This document shows positions 1-9,539 of a stretch of DNA of 64,000 nt, in pieces. This DNA comes from Arion vulgaris (Eukaryota; Mollusca; Gastropoda; Stylommatophora; Arionidae), in assembly GCA_020796225.1 (NCBI GenBank), contig CM036756.1, positions 55,582,616 through 55,646,615 on the forward strand. The letters are read 5' to 3'. The translations under genes were made by a program, and so were the position numbers. Numbering within the stretch: position 1 is the first letter of the stretch; each line of letters starts with the position of its first letter. The notes under the pieces are model-generated. The model was not told where the DNA came from. It searched no databases and saw only the letters and a list, made by a program, of their open reading frames with translations.

Positions 1-862
1 CAGGGATGATGTTGCTATTACGAAACCCAAAGAAATAGTATTCTACCTTTATGTCTCAGATAGTGGTGAATTCTGTATTTTTTTTTCACTCGTTCGCTAT
101 GAATTCAGGCGAAATCATGGCGTCTGATGTAGCACCTCTGACTATTTTTTTTTTGAAGTGAAGGCTTGCTTTTATTATCACCAGTAATCCTCGCCTATCA
201 GGTGAAATTTACTATGACTTCAGAGAAGCTTGTAATTTTACATCCACAAGTAAAGGATCAGGGTTTCTTGTAGTTTTACGACATACGCTTTTGCACGTCG
301 AAATATTTTTCGGCACAAGCTGGCCTCAAACCACGGAAATGTCTTAATGAACAGCCCTATGAAAGGCGTACATACAAGATTGAATGAATGAAAAGATACG
401 ATCTACAAACGATGGTAATATTTAACAAAAAGTCATCACAAGTTTGTGATTGAGTCATCTACAATAAGCAAGTAATTTGTGATTACTGAATTTCTTTCTG
501 CTTATTGTTTCTATCAAACAAACATCAATTTCTTGTTGCTATTTTCTGTAAAAGTATATATTGTATATAAACAAAAAAGAAAATCAGAGGCGACGCTGGG
601 TAGGTAGTAAGACTAGTACAATGTAAAGTATAGTAGTATTAGACAAGCACTTGAGTAAAACCAGCACGGTAAACAGAAATGGAGACGACAGACCTTGAGA
701 ACAGAGAAACTGAAGGAGATTTGACTATCCTGGGAAGCCTTGCAGAAAACAGCCAGAGACGGAGAAAAGTGACCAATAACTATTAAGGAACGGAGAGAAA
801 TCAAATGAATCAAATAGTACCAAGTAATTAAATATAGTATATTACAACATTGTACTACAGTG
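1..862. other. no recognisable gene
   Basis: AT-rich sequence with homopolymer T runs near 80 and 150. Only short open frames occur, without any recognisable domain, and I recognise none of the SINE or LINE families seen elsewhere in the window. Confidence 0.5.
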
Positions 863-1096
863 TGCTACTTATTATATTTTATTATTTTTATTCTTTATAA
901 GTGGCGATTTATTTTCAAGAAAATGTGTTTGATGTATTATGTTGTTTAAGTAAAACACGTTTGTAATTGTAGTCTGTTACTTATTATATTTTATTATATT
1001 TTGTTTTTATAAGTGGTGATTTATTTTCAAGAAAATGTGTTTGATGTATTATGTTTTTTAAGGAAAACACGTTTGTAGTTTGTAATTATAGTCTGT
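863..1096. repeat. two-copy direct repeat, about 115-120 bp
   Basis: An AT-rich block starting TTATTATATTTTATTAT and ending in the segment around TGTAGTCTGTT occurs twice head to tail (863-976 and 975-1096). Both copies contain TTTATTTTCAAGAAAATGTG. The second has small substitutions and an 8-base insertion, so it is a local, fairly old tandem duplication. Confidence 0.85.
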
Positions 1097-1103
1097 TTCC
1101 TTC

Positions 1104-1384
1104 ATATCAAAGCGGTTCGCCCGAGTGGTTACCGGGGCCCAAATTTGGGGTGTAAAGAATATAACCACTGTTACCTGTCCCGCATGTCGTAAGAGGCGAC
1201 TAATGAGGTTTTGCTGAAATCGGATGCACGTGTCCTAAACGTGTAGAAATCTATGCGTTTAGGGGCCTACCAAACCAATGTGCAACGTATACACGTTCTT
1301 GACAAAGATCAAACATATCACAAAGAGTGATTTAAATTGATCTAAAAGAACGAACACAAAGAAGAAGAAGATATCAAAGCGGTT
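1104..1384 (+). mobile_element. SINE-A copy with target-site duplication
   Basis: The element body is 1118-1370 and ends in an AAG-rich tail (GAAGAAGAAG). It is a diverged SINE-A carrying CATGTCGTAAGAGGCGACTA. The flanks show a perfect 14-bp direct repeat ATATCAAAGCGGTT at 1104-1117 and 1371-1384, the signature of LINE-mediated retroposition. The head CGCCCGAGTGGTT resembles a tRNA A-box region, but no clean B box is visible. This copy fixes the 5' and 3' limits of the family. Confidence 0.88.
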
Positions 1385-1989
1385 TATTTTTCCTTTTTTC
1401 CTTTCTCCAATAATGTTTTGCCTCACAGCGTCAGGATAAGAAGATATTTGCCTCATAAAAAGTGTATTTCGTCGCCTCTGTTATCTCTGATGTCCATCTT
1501 TTGCGTGGTCGGTCTTTTCCTTTATATTCAAAGCGGTTTAATTCTTGTTAACTTACATTTTCTTCTTTCCTTTCGTTGGCTTAAAATATTGTCTTTATTT
1601 ATAAATACTCATTCAATGTTGTCTCTTGTATACGTTTGCTTCACTGTCTTGTGTAGGTTACATCAATGTCTGCATAGTTATTCTTTCCAATGTTATGTCA
1701 CTAGGTCAGTGAATTTAAGTGAAGAAAAACATATTTAGGACATTACTGAAGTGTTTGAACTGTAACCTGGGCCCACATGTATACCTGGCTGTATTGTAAA
1801 TCTTGAATTACATCTGTTTGCGGAGTTGATTGTGTTTTGTTCTGAGAAGAAAGTGGCAGCTTGTTATAATTTGCTCATTTTTTGGTTTTCCTGTGTCATT
1901 TTATGTGACCTTTTAAAAGAATTTAACACTCTTTTCTTGTGTTGATAGGTAACTGGTACACCAGGCTATCAAAGCGAGCGTCGAACAAA
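1385..1989. other. no recognisable gene
   Basis: T-rich sequence. An open stretch of about 100 codons exists on the plus strand (1418-1738), but its composition is hydrophobic low complexity and no domain is visible. I do not call it a gene. Confidence 0.5.
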
Positions 1990-1999
1990 ACACAACTAA

Positions 2000-2420
2000 C
2001 ATTGCAGACGAAGATTCAAATATATTGAGCCTATGTAATTAGTTCTGTACTATATGGCTCAGAAATATAGACAACTTAACATCTTTCACCTTCGATGTCT
2101 CCGCAATATTATGAACATCAGAAGGTAGGACAAGATAACCAACTCTGAAGTACTGCAAGTGCAAACCTGCCTTCCATCATGGGCATGCTCAGCAGTGGAC
2201 GACTAAGATGGTTGGGGCATGTGAGAAGAATGGAAACTTGTCGCATACCAAAACAAATGTGTTATGTGAACTTTCGGAGGGAAGAGGCACCAGGGCAGAC
2301 CACTGCTCAGATATAAAGATGTCTGCAAGGCCTCAATGAAAATATTTTCTCTAGGTCCCAGCACATGGGAAAACTAGCTGATGACAGAGTTGTGTGGAAA
2401 GCGATATTGCGCAAGGGCGC
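2000..2420 (+). pseudogene. LINE reverse transcriptase C-terminal relic
   Basis: Conceptual translation with frame changes reads LRWLGHVRRMETCRIPKQM near 2200-2270, followed by a downstream basic tail. The LRW-GHV-RM-IPKQ block is typical of the region after the reverse transcriptase thumb in RTE/Jockey-like non-LTR retrotransposons. Stops and frameshifts make it non-functional. It is bounded on the right by an AT dinucleotide run. Confidence 0.8.
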
Positions 2421-2538
2421 AGAGTCTATGAAATGAGACTTATATATGAGCTGAACAACAAGAGAGGAAAGCGAAAACTCTGAAGTTGTCACAGTAAAAC
2501 ACTTGCCAATTGACCGCTTGTAAAGACGAAAAAGGCAC

Positions 2539-2590
<52 letters not shown>
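2539..2590. repeat. (TA)n microsatellite
   Basis: About 50 bases of uninterrupted alternating T and A. Confidence 0.95.
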
Positions 2591-2593
<3 letters not shown>

Positions 2594-2852
2594 GGCTGCT
2601 GTCATGTAGCACCTTGCTTTGCCAGTCATGTGATATCTCTTGTCCTGGTAGTCCGCAGTGAGATGGCTATCAATGTATAACGACGTTGCGCACGTTGTAC
2701 AGTTCAGACAGTAAGGTCTATAGACCTGACAATTTTCTTAACTGAGTTGCTTGAAGTGTTTATTTTGCCTCTGTCAGAAAACCCACATGTCTTGGATCCA
2801 AATATTTACATTTTAAAAGTGTTTATAGAAAGAGATATTTAAAACATTTTAT

Positions 2853-2925
2853 CTGACCGAATGGGTTAGAGCGCTGCTCACACGCGGTGACCTTTGTTCA
2901 ATTCACGGTAAGACCAAGGTTTTTT
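2853..2925 (+). mobile_element. tRNA-like SINE head, orphan
   Basis: The segment GACCGAATGGGTTAGAGCGC followed about 35 bases later by TGTTCAATTCACGG looks like a degraded tRNA A box and B box at normal spacing. The B box deviates from GGTTCAATTCC, and an acceptor stem is not convincing, so a SINE head or tRNA pseudogene is more likely than a working tRNA gene. No copy of the same head was found elsewhere in the window. Confidence 0.45.
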
Positions 2926-3089
2926 TCTGTTGTGGGCATAAATGAAAAATCCTAATCTGAACAGCTTCACATTGACTGCACTAACCATGCGACAGCCATT
3001 AAATTCCCTAGGCTCTCCTCCCTTAAGTCCTACACCGCCCTAATAATCGGTACTACAGACAGTAACTGTAGTTTTTGTGTTGTTTATTT

Positions 3090-3430
3090 TATTTTGAGAA
3101 TGTTGAGAATTCCATGGACAGCAAAGAAAACAAACGTGGAGGTTTTAAATCAGGTCTGCACACAAAGAAACCTTATCAAAAGAATAAGAATTCGACAATC
3201 AAGGTTCTTCGGGCATATAATGCGAAGAGAAGGTTTAGAACATTTGGTGACTACAGGTAAAATTCAGGAAGGAGAGATCGTGGAAGACAGAGGAGAAGAT
3301 GTTGGATGGCCTGACATCATGGTTCGACAAAATATCGACGTCAGAACTGATTACATGCACCAAGCAAAGAGAGTTGTAGAGAGACATGATCGCCTACGCC
3401 AGCAGGCATGGCACTTGATTGATTGATTTT
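3090..3430 (+). pseudogene. LINE 3' end (RTE-like), near-open
   Basis: An open frame of about 110 codons encodes LRIPWTAKKTNVEVLNQ, then IRQSRFFGHIMRREGLEHLV and a tail ending in HLID at a stop. This is the carboxyl terminus of an RTE-like reverse transcriptase polyprotein. It is followed by GATTGATTGATT, a (GATT)n 3' tail. A shorter relative lies at 50.56-50.81 kb and the same block sits in the longer copy at 51.5-52.6 kb. The upstream reverse transcriptase is missing: 5' truncation. Confidence 0.85.
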
Positions 3431-3860
3431 ATTTTACTTAGTAATCATTTGGAAGATTTTGTGTTATTGTGTTGTTAATTTGATTTTACTTACTTAGTAA
3501 TCATTTGGAAGATTTCGTGTTATTGTATGGAATAGAAAATGATATTTTTTTTTTAAACAAATGATTTTCTTGAGAAGATCATTCTGGAGAGAATGATACC
3601 GGGCAGAGAAAAGAGAAGAAGAACATGGATAATATAGATGCAGGATGTTATAGACAATTTGAGTATTATTGCAGCAGACGACGGACATTAGATAACGAGA
3701 CATTTAGAGCTGCTGTCGTGTGGTCAATGAGCCGATAGGGATAAGCTAAATGACTTATGGTAACGAATGTATGTTGTAGCTATACGTGACGGGGTGAATG
3801 TAACAGAAAAATAGAGAGTAAAGAAGAAATATTATTTATATGAAGTTAGTGAATACAGCA
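3431..3860. other. no recognisable gene; short direct repeat
   Basis: TTTACTTAGTAATCATTTGG plus the following bases occurs twice (3430 and 3488 regions), a roughly 55-bp direct duplication. Beyond that I see no gene. Confidence 0.5.
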
Positions 3861-3861
3861 C

Positions 3862-4010
3862 ATCACGAAAAACAGGCGAGACGAAGACCCCGAAAAAGAA
3901 TGGTTCTTTGGCATAGCAGAATCCTTTTAAAAAGCAAAAGCAACTATCACCCAAGCCACTAGAGAAATGCAAGACAAAAACAGAAAACTACCACCCTGGA
4001 CATCAACAAG
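3862..4010 (+). pseudogene. LINE 3' terminus
   Basis: This stretch matches, with decay, the LINE 3' end seen at 59.1 kb (minus), 13.1 kb (minus) and 53.9 kb (plus). It shows a GRPRKR-like basic motif, then a segment reading ARQKQK and the terminal DNA block around ACATCAACAAGGTAACAGTG. It runs without a break into the minisatellite at 4011. Confidence 0.75.
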
Positions 4011-4195
4011 GTAACAGTGTGATGACAACACGGTAACAGTGTGATGACAACACGGTAACAGTGTGATGACAACACGGTAACAGTGTGATGACAACACGGT
4101 AACAGTGTGATGACAACACGGTAACAGCGTGATGACAACACGGTAACAGCTTGATGACAATACGGTAACAGCGTGATGACAAAAGAAGAAGAAGA
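4011..4195. repeat. 22-bp minisatellite from a LINE 3' tip
   Basis: About eight copies of GGTAACAGTGTGATGACAAC plus AC, ending in GATGACAAAAGAAGAAGAAG. The unit equals the terminal bases of the LINE immediately to its left (compare the 3' tip near 59,085-59,110 on the minus strand, ACCCGGTAGTACTGTGACGA). The array lies in the first intron of the NK1 gene, about 30 bases beyond the splice donor. Confidence 0.9.
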
Positions 4196-4227
4196 AGTGA
4201 ACGGTATATGATATTGAATTTCCTTAC

Positions 4228-5650
4228 CTTGAATATCACCTGTCCTGCAAGGTAAAGTTTCTTGTCCTGCAGCTAATTCTTGGATACAAGTAACAACCGA
4301 TGACTGGGGTGGTGTCCAAGGGATCCAGGAATGAGACTTATTACCTCCACTTGTACCCGTAAACTTGGAAGGATCGAGAATATCCATCACACTGAAAGCT
4401 GTTGTTTTCTGAGGTGTTCTGTGATGTTGCTCTGAATTTGGTGATGGTACAGAAGATGGTAGTGAAAATGGTGACAAAGGAGAGGATGCTAAAGGTTTCT
4501 CCATAAAGTAGGCATCAGGTGGCAACTCTGAATCGTTGTTTGATGGTTTACCTGAGTTTGGCGACGTATTTCTGCTTACTGTTTTTGAAAATTCATCGTC
4601 TTCTTTTGAGTCCGCGATGATCTGTTGAATGTCTTTTCTTTTGTTGCTGTTGTTAATTTCTGTGAAAGTGCTAAACTTTTTATTCGTAGTGGAAGACGAT
4701 TCCTGTGAGCCACACCAAGATGATAATTTTGAGAGTTGTTTATGTTGCGAATGTCCTGTTGTTGGTGGTAGTAGAGGTGGTGTTGTAGGTGGTGGTGGAC
4801 GTTGATATGGTGAATATCTTTTACTAGTTACCATATCCTCAACTTGATCACCAGGCCGTGAAGGAACATTGTGAAACACTTCCATTCCTGGACTAGTGGA
4901 TGTATGCAAAGGACTGCATTGTTCAAATACCATTGGCGACGTTGATGAATTAAACGAGTGAAGATCAAGTTTGCTAACTGTCAACTTGTTTTCGTTGTGT
5001 TGACTTCCTATGGGACATTGCAGATTTTGATGATAGCACGCTAAGATATTAGTATCAACACACATCAATAAATCATGACTATCTTTGGTAAATATACCGT
5101 CCAGCTGGAAGTCTGGTCTGGTAGAGTTAGAAGTGCATGATGTGGTGTTAACCGTAGGACTTACATTAGCCTGGTTTAGGAACACATGATCAAAATCAGT
5201 TTTCGTTTTACATCCTTGGTGTTGTGTGTCAGCGAGAGATGAAAGCGTAGTCATCATAGCTTGTGAAGATGATGCGAAAGATGACGACTTCGATGTTAAG
5301 GATGAAGACGATGTCCCTGTTGTTACGATGTTAGTATTATTGTTATTATTAACTGCGGTGGTAATACTACTTTTACAGTTAGTATGTGATGATGATGCGT
5401 GTACGCGGTAATTACTTACCGTTGTTTTTGTTGTTCCATCCAGTTTGTAGTTGCTGTGTTGTTTTAAAAGTTGATGTGTTCTATTTGATCCGCTTAGACG
5501 GAGATGTCTGTTTTTGTCCTGTTGCGATAAAGACTTTCTATCTACTTGAACATCCTCAATTATCATGTTTCGTGTCCTAGCTTTGTCCTTCAAACGTGAA
5601 CTGACTTCTTTTTCATCTGTTGACCCTCGGATTTCTTCTGGTGCTCCCAT
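4228..5650 (-). CDS. NK1/NKX1-class homeobox protein, first coding exon
   Basis: Encodes the N-terminal part of a nuclear transcription factor. I place the start at the ATG at 5650 (GAGAGGATGG: A at -3, G at +4). Upstream in the same frame there is only a TTG. The exon gives 474 full codons plus one base and ends at CAAG/GTAAGG, a strong donor. Residues 419-432 read FSVMDILDPSKFTG, the EH1/TN-type Groucho-binding motif in the form found in NK1/NKX1 proteins (FSVLDILDP). The rest is Ser/Thr/Asn-rich disordered sequence with an Asn run and a Pro run (QRPPPPTTPPLLPP), as in the long N terminus of fly slouch. No homeodomain is present in the 4.2 kb downstream, so the next exon lies outside the window. 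The frame stays open about 89 codons past the donor into the minisatellite, which is incidental. Orthology rests on this one motif plus overall layout. Confidence 0.85.
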
Positions 5651-5960
5651 CCTCTCAGATCTGTTCAAGCGACAGGAAACTTAAGAAATACTTCTCCCAC
5701 TCTGTTTGTCCGTTCTCTGTAACGGCGTATGTAATCGTTTTCTCGCCGTGAAATTCTCCGGAGATCACCAAACTCCGCCTCCTTTGATTCTTCTAACTAG
5801 TTTCAATCTCTCATCCAATGCTAGCGATATTCTGTGTCGGTGAAGACCGCCCACTTTATTTTTGGCAACGTTTCAGCTAACGATAATTAAAATAGTGAGC
5901 ACTATTACATTTCATCGCTAGCTCCTAATTGGCTAGCGATCTCTGTAATAGGGTTAACTT
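5651..5960 (-). promoter_or_regulatory. NK1 upstream region with repeated 9-mer
   Basis: The sequence just 5' of the NK1 start is unique, richer in CpG than its surroundings and free of recognisable transposons. GCTAGCGAT occurs at 5820-5828 and 5932-5940, and its reverse complement at 5914-5922. The last two form a perfect inverted repeat around TCCTAATTG. A one-mismatch copy lies at 5876-5884. On the minus strand there is CCAATTAG (CCAAT box overlapping a TAATT homeobox-type core) and a GGGCGG at 5848-5853. The transcription start is not determinable from sequence alone. Confidence 0.45.
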
Positions 5961-6281
5961 GCAGACAAAGTGATCAATTGTGAATTTTTTTTTTTTTTGT
6001 GTGTGTGTGTGCGAGTGTTTTTGTATTTTTTTTTCTTTGCAGTACGACGAAATAATTAGCAGAAGAATACAAGCATTCTTTGCTTTTGGTATCAGATTAC
6101 TTTATTCAAACTTCAGACTCGTTTTCATTATTTGTTCCTATTTGTTCTTTGACTGTATACGCTGTTACAATAAATGTTTCAAATGTTTTATCCCCAACTT
6201 CTGTGTCCAATGATGAGAGATTGACAATGTGATTAAAGGTGAAAAATGTCAAAGGGGCTGCAAACAAAAGTCTGGTACAGA
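5961..6281. other. low-complexity T/GT run, otherwise nothing
   Basis: Contains a T run followed by a (GT)n stretch near 5985-6012 and then AT-rich sequence without recognisable features. Confidence 0.5.
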
Positions 6282-6717
6282 GAGAGGATTGATAGATTGA
6301 TAGGAGCAACATCATTGCACTTCGGTGAGTAGCCATGTGTGCTCCGATCTCTTTCTTACACATGAAGATCTCAGCTACAGTGCACGAACACCGTAGCACC
6401 GGCGAGAGTCCCCGATGTAATTATGAAGATGATGAAAATAATATGCAAGAATTCTATTGTTAACTTTTTTTCTTATGAATTTTGTGCCCGGGAATCGACC
6501 TTCCAGCCTTTTCTTGAACTACCAGGGTTCTTTTACGTGCTCAAATTGAACACGGGACCTACGTTTTATTTTCCGTCTCCGATAGGACTAGGAACTCGAT
6601 CTCATCTATACTGAGATCAGGGATCTCTGGAAAAATATCCCGATGGTTCCAAAAGGGAGCGAACCGGTTACCTTTGGCACGAGATACGAGCAAGTAACCT
6701 CTACGCCACGGAAATCC
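6282..6717 (-). mobile_element. SINE-C, near full length
   Basis: Read on the minus strand it starts with CCGTGGCGTAGAGGTT (A-box-like) and GGTTCGCTCCC (B-box-like, degenerate). The body contains GGACTAGGAAC-type and GTGCTCAAATTGAACACG segments (plus strand), and it ends in the TCAATC tail at 6282-6300. Other copies: 31.0, 37.8, 41.5 and 55.0 kb. Pol III transcription is implied by family structure only. Confidence 0.85.
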
Positions 6718-6739
6718 TTAATTCGTTACACAGGACCTG

Positions 6740-6930
6740 CAAGCATTTTCTGGGCAACTCGCTCAATCTCTTTTATGAAATTTAAACCGATATTTCTCTC
6801 CCATCACAGTTAAGTTTGTTTCAGGGTTTCCATAAGAAGTGCTTTCTTTCTGAAAACATTTTCCTGATACTTCATTTCGTGCTTTATGATTCTTAAAACA
6901 CTTCTTCTCAACATTTGACAACAAATCTCA
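6740..6930. repeat. dispersed repeat, pair with 28.27-28.36 kb
   Basis: The block CTCAATCTCTTTTATGAAA ... GTTTGTTTCAGGGTTTCC reappears at 28,262-28,345 with substitutions (CTCAATCTCTTCTATGAAA ... GTTGTTTCAGGGTTACC). It is a moderately old dispersed repeat of unknown type, ending here near a short TA run. Confidence 0.6.
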
Positions 6931-7134
6931 ATTTTATATATATATATATTTTTTTACAAGAGTTGGCACTAGTGGCTGACCAGATATCCTATTTTATATT
7001 CATTATGTTTTGCAGGCATCTATTTTCAGTTGCATTGAATTTATTTATGTATGTTTGGGCATATGCAACGATATGAAAGATGACTTTGGCATTTTAAATG
7101 TTGTAGTTTTAATACATGTAGATACATTAATCCA

Positions 7135-7490
7135 GCCCTTCGAAACTAAATACTATAGAAAGATCCTACGAATACCATGGACAGAAAAAGAAAGACCACT
7201 GATGTCCTGAAAAACTGAATGTTAGAAACAATTGGCTGATAAACAACATACTATGCAGAAAACGTAGATACTTTGGTCACATCAAGCGTCAGGATAGCTT
7301 GAGAGAAAACAATATTAGAGGGCAGGGTCCCAGGACGCAGAGGCAGACCAAGAAGAAGGTGGCTACAAGATATTAAAGAATCCATGAATATGACCATCGA
7401 CAAAGTGGGTGAACTGGATAGAGACAGAGTGAATTTCAGATGCTCTGCAAAGAGATCAACGTCCTAGAAAGGATACACACCTTTGATGAT
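7135..7490 (+). pseudogene. LINE reverse transcriptase C-terminal relic
   Basis: Reads FETKYYRKILRIPWTEKE, then breaks. The downstream pieces align with the better copy at 42,825-43,178 (LINNILNRKITYFGHIKRH, GRRGRPRRRWLQDIK). Several stops and small deletions. It ends near a GATGAT tail at about 7488. Confidence 0.85.
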
Positions 7491-8024
7491 GAGATACATT
7501 AATATCGAGGATGTATTAAAATGTATCAAGGACAACAAATAACTTCTCCAGTAGTCACAGCACTGTTAGAAAGAATCGGCCCTGTACAAACACCAGGAGT
7601 AGCTAAGAGTGGTTTTATCCCCTCCTCCTCGCAACCAACATTTAGGAGCAAAACGTAATTTCCACCGAGTTTTATTTTGTAAATGAACAGGTTGTCCAGA
7701 ACTAAGTTGAAGTCACACCAGAAGCAAATGTTACATAAATTTATAATCCACAATTATTCAAAAAAACGAATGATGGTTCACAAATTGTAAGATGCTGTGG
7801 AAGTGAACAAAAGTAACAGTCTAACATACAGCCTGGTTTAGCAGATGGGAAGCCGTCCAGCTCAGACGGGAAATCGGAAATTCCCGTTGAAGTATGCTGG
7901 AGACGATACCCCTCCCCCCACCAATATCACCAAATAACATAAGGCTGACGAGCTCAATTAAACATTTTCAGAAATCCGACCACTAGTATCGCTTGACCCT
8001 TACATTTCAGTATTGTTAGTTTTC
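7491..8024. other. no recognisable gene
   Basis: No domain recognised. A short segment around 7850-7880 (CAGCTCAGACGGGAAATCGG) resembles the inverse of one near 12,795-12,815 (CGATTTCCCGTCTGAGCTAG), so part of it is probably an old dispersed repeat. Confidence 0.4.
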
Positions 8025-8150
8025 TTTAGCGAAACACGTAATCACAAAGTAATGTAGTTGTACAAATTACAAAAACAATGACAATATACAGCAACGTTTC
8101 GACCAACAATGTCTTTATCAAGCAAACGAACAACAGGAGTGATGAATTTA
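8025..8150 (-). mobile_element. dispersed repeat with hammerhead-like core, copy 1
   Basis: The minus strand carries GCTTGATAAAGACATTGTTG followed by GTCGAAACGTTGC. The same block recurs at 40.96, 49.58 and 49.85 kb. Stem-II-like pairing and GAAA resemble a hammerhead, but the core reads UUGAUAA, not CUGANGA. It may be the end of a Penelope-like element; this is tentative. Confidence 0.5.
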
Positions 8151-8169
8151 AAAAAAAAAAAACATATAG

Positions 8170-8526
8170 ACGACAACATACGGAGACATTCAAACGTTTA
8201 AATGAATTTACGTTTAAAAAGTTTAGTGAAAGGGACCAGAAGGCCATACTTCATCTCCGGACGTGTCACAACAGAATGAGACACTAACTGTACACTAAAT
8301 TCAAAATAGGCACCAACGACATGTGCCCCTGTGGCTTGGCAAGTATGACAACAGAATATATCCTACAGAACTGCCCCCAGTATGCAGACTTGAGAAGAAC
8401 GAGGTGGAAGACTTACACTATCGTCCAAGACAAACTGTATGGCGTGGCTGATAATCTGAGGCAGACGGTTGCCTTTATTAGAGAATCCTAAATCGTAATC
8501 TAGTGAGAACGCAGAAGAAGAAGAAA
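8170..8526 (+). pseudogene. LINE 3' end (Cys-rich C terminus)
   Basis: Encodes AILHLRTCHNRMRH, then after a frame slip IGTNDMCPCGLASMTTEYIL and DNLRQTVAFIRES at a stop, followed by GAGAACGCAGAAGAAGAAG. The CPCG-MTTEHIL block is the Cys-rich C terminus downstream of RNase H in I/Jockey-type LINEs. Its (GAA)n tail abuts, head to head, the interrupted reverse transcriptase at 8530, so one element has inserted into or next to the other. Confidence 0.85.
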
Positions 8527-8529
8527 AAC

Positions 8530-9075
8530 ACATACTGTTAGTGTGTGTTTCTTTTCTTGGAATTCAACTCCGATCGCCTGTGCAATGTAGGTTCCTTGAT
8601 CTTCTGTTGATCTGTGCTGACGAAATCCACTTTGCTGTGGTAGTATCAGTTGTTTTTGCTCCAAGTGCCACGTGAGTTTTCTATTGACGAAACTCTCCAT
8701 TACTTTGCCAACACAACTAAGGAGGCTAATCGGTCTGTAACTGCCTGGGTCGAATCTGTCTTTTCCTTGTTTTAGAATGGGCACTGTGATTGCTTCTTTC
8801 CATTCACTATGCATTTCCCAACTTTCCAGCTTGCATTCATAATTTTTAGCAGCTTTTTTTTTGCTTTTGGGCCTAAGTTGATGAGCATCTCATTTGTGAT
8901 GCCATCCTTTCCTGGTGACTTCTTAAGGTTAAGACACTGAATTGCTTCTTCGAGCTCATCTATAGTGAAATTAGACACCATAAGTTCTTCTGGTGCTGTG
9001 GGTGAGTACTCGAGGGATTGCCTTTCTTCCATTGCCCTATTTAGTCTTTCTGTGGATATGCTGACCTGGCTCACT
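8530..9075 (-). pseudogene. Jockey-like LINE reverse transcriptase, N-terminal half
   Basis: Two overlapping frames on the minus strand give a linker ending KSPGKDGITNEML, then (after a frameshift near 8800) ITVPILKQGKDRFDPGSYRP, ISLLSCVGKVME and QQSGFRQHRSTEDQ. These are reverse transcriptase motifs 0, 1 and 2 of Jockey-like LINEs. The frame ends before the catalytic YADD region because it is cut by the (GAA)n tail of the opposite-strand LINE. Confidence 0.9.
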
Positions 9076-9126
9076 TTTACGTAATTTTTATAAAATGTTG
9101 GCAGCTCTTTTACCTGTTAGCAATTT

Positions 9127-9520
9127 TTAATTGATTTCTATCGCTATTGGATGACGGTTGGTATTTTCGTCACTGAGGGCTTTCGATTGTTTCCATAGCT
9201 TGTCTCCGTCTCTGTCCAAGTTGAAGCTCTCAGTCCTGTCTCTCCTGCTCTGTCTTGCAGCTTGCTTAACTGCTCTCCTATATTTAGCTGAGGTTGCCAT
9301 GAGTGCTATGTTGCTGTCTATGCTCTGCTCAGTTTCTGCTCTTTCTCTGGCCTGACTCAATTCTTCCTCAAACTTCTGGACCTCTTCTGACCAATAAGGT
9401 TTGTAGTCTCTTCTTGCACCTCTAGGAATTGATTCTCTTGCTGCCCTCAAAATGGATGTGTTGAGCCGGACCGTACAGTTCAGTAAGTATAGAAGAAAAA
9501 CACAGAGAAATTGTGCCAAG
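9127..9520 (-). pseudogene. LINE linker between endonuclease and RT
   Basis: An open frame of about 110 LINE-like codons contains ARRDYKPYWSEEVQKFEEEL and an Arg/Ala-rich helical stretch, followed by FNLDRDGDKLWKQSKALSDE. This is the usual region between the endonuclease and reverse transcriptase domains. It belongs to the same element as 8530-9075 but is separated from it by a frameshift and stop near 9100. The endonuclease is absent. Confidence 0.85.
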
Positions 9521-9539
9521 ATACTAACACTTTCAATAA

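Noticed and set aside
1..3959. NK1 homeodomain exon within the window
   Set aside because: No frame on the minus strand shows a homeodomain (no WFQNRR-like segment).
3959..4227. Extension of the NK1 frame by about 89 codons
   Set aside because: It lies past a strong donor (CAAG/GTAAGG) and runs through a minisatellite and LINE DNA, so it is intronic read-through.
5651..5668. Upstream start of the NK1 frame at 5668
   Set aside because: That codon is TTG; the first ATG, with good context, is at 5650.
8092..8128. Catalytic hammerhead ribozyme
   Set aside because: The core required for cleavage (CUGANGA) is UUGAUAA here and in the sister copies; kept only as a hammerhead-like finding.
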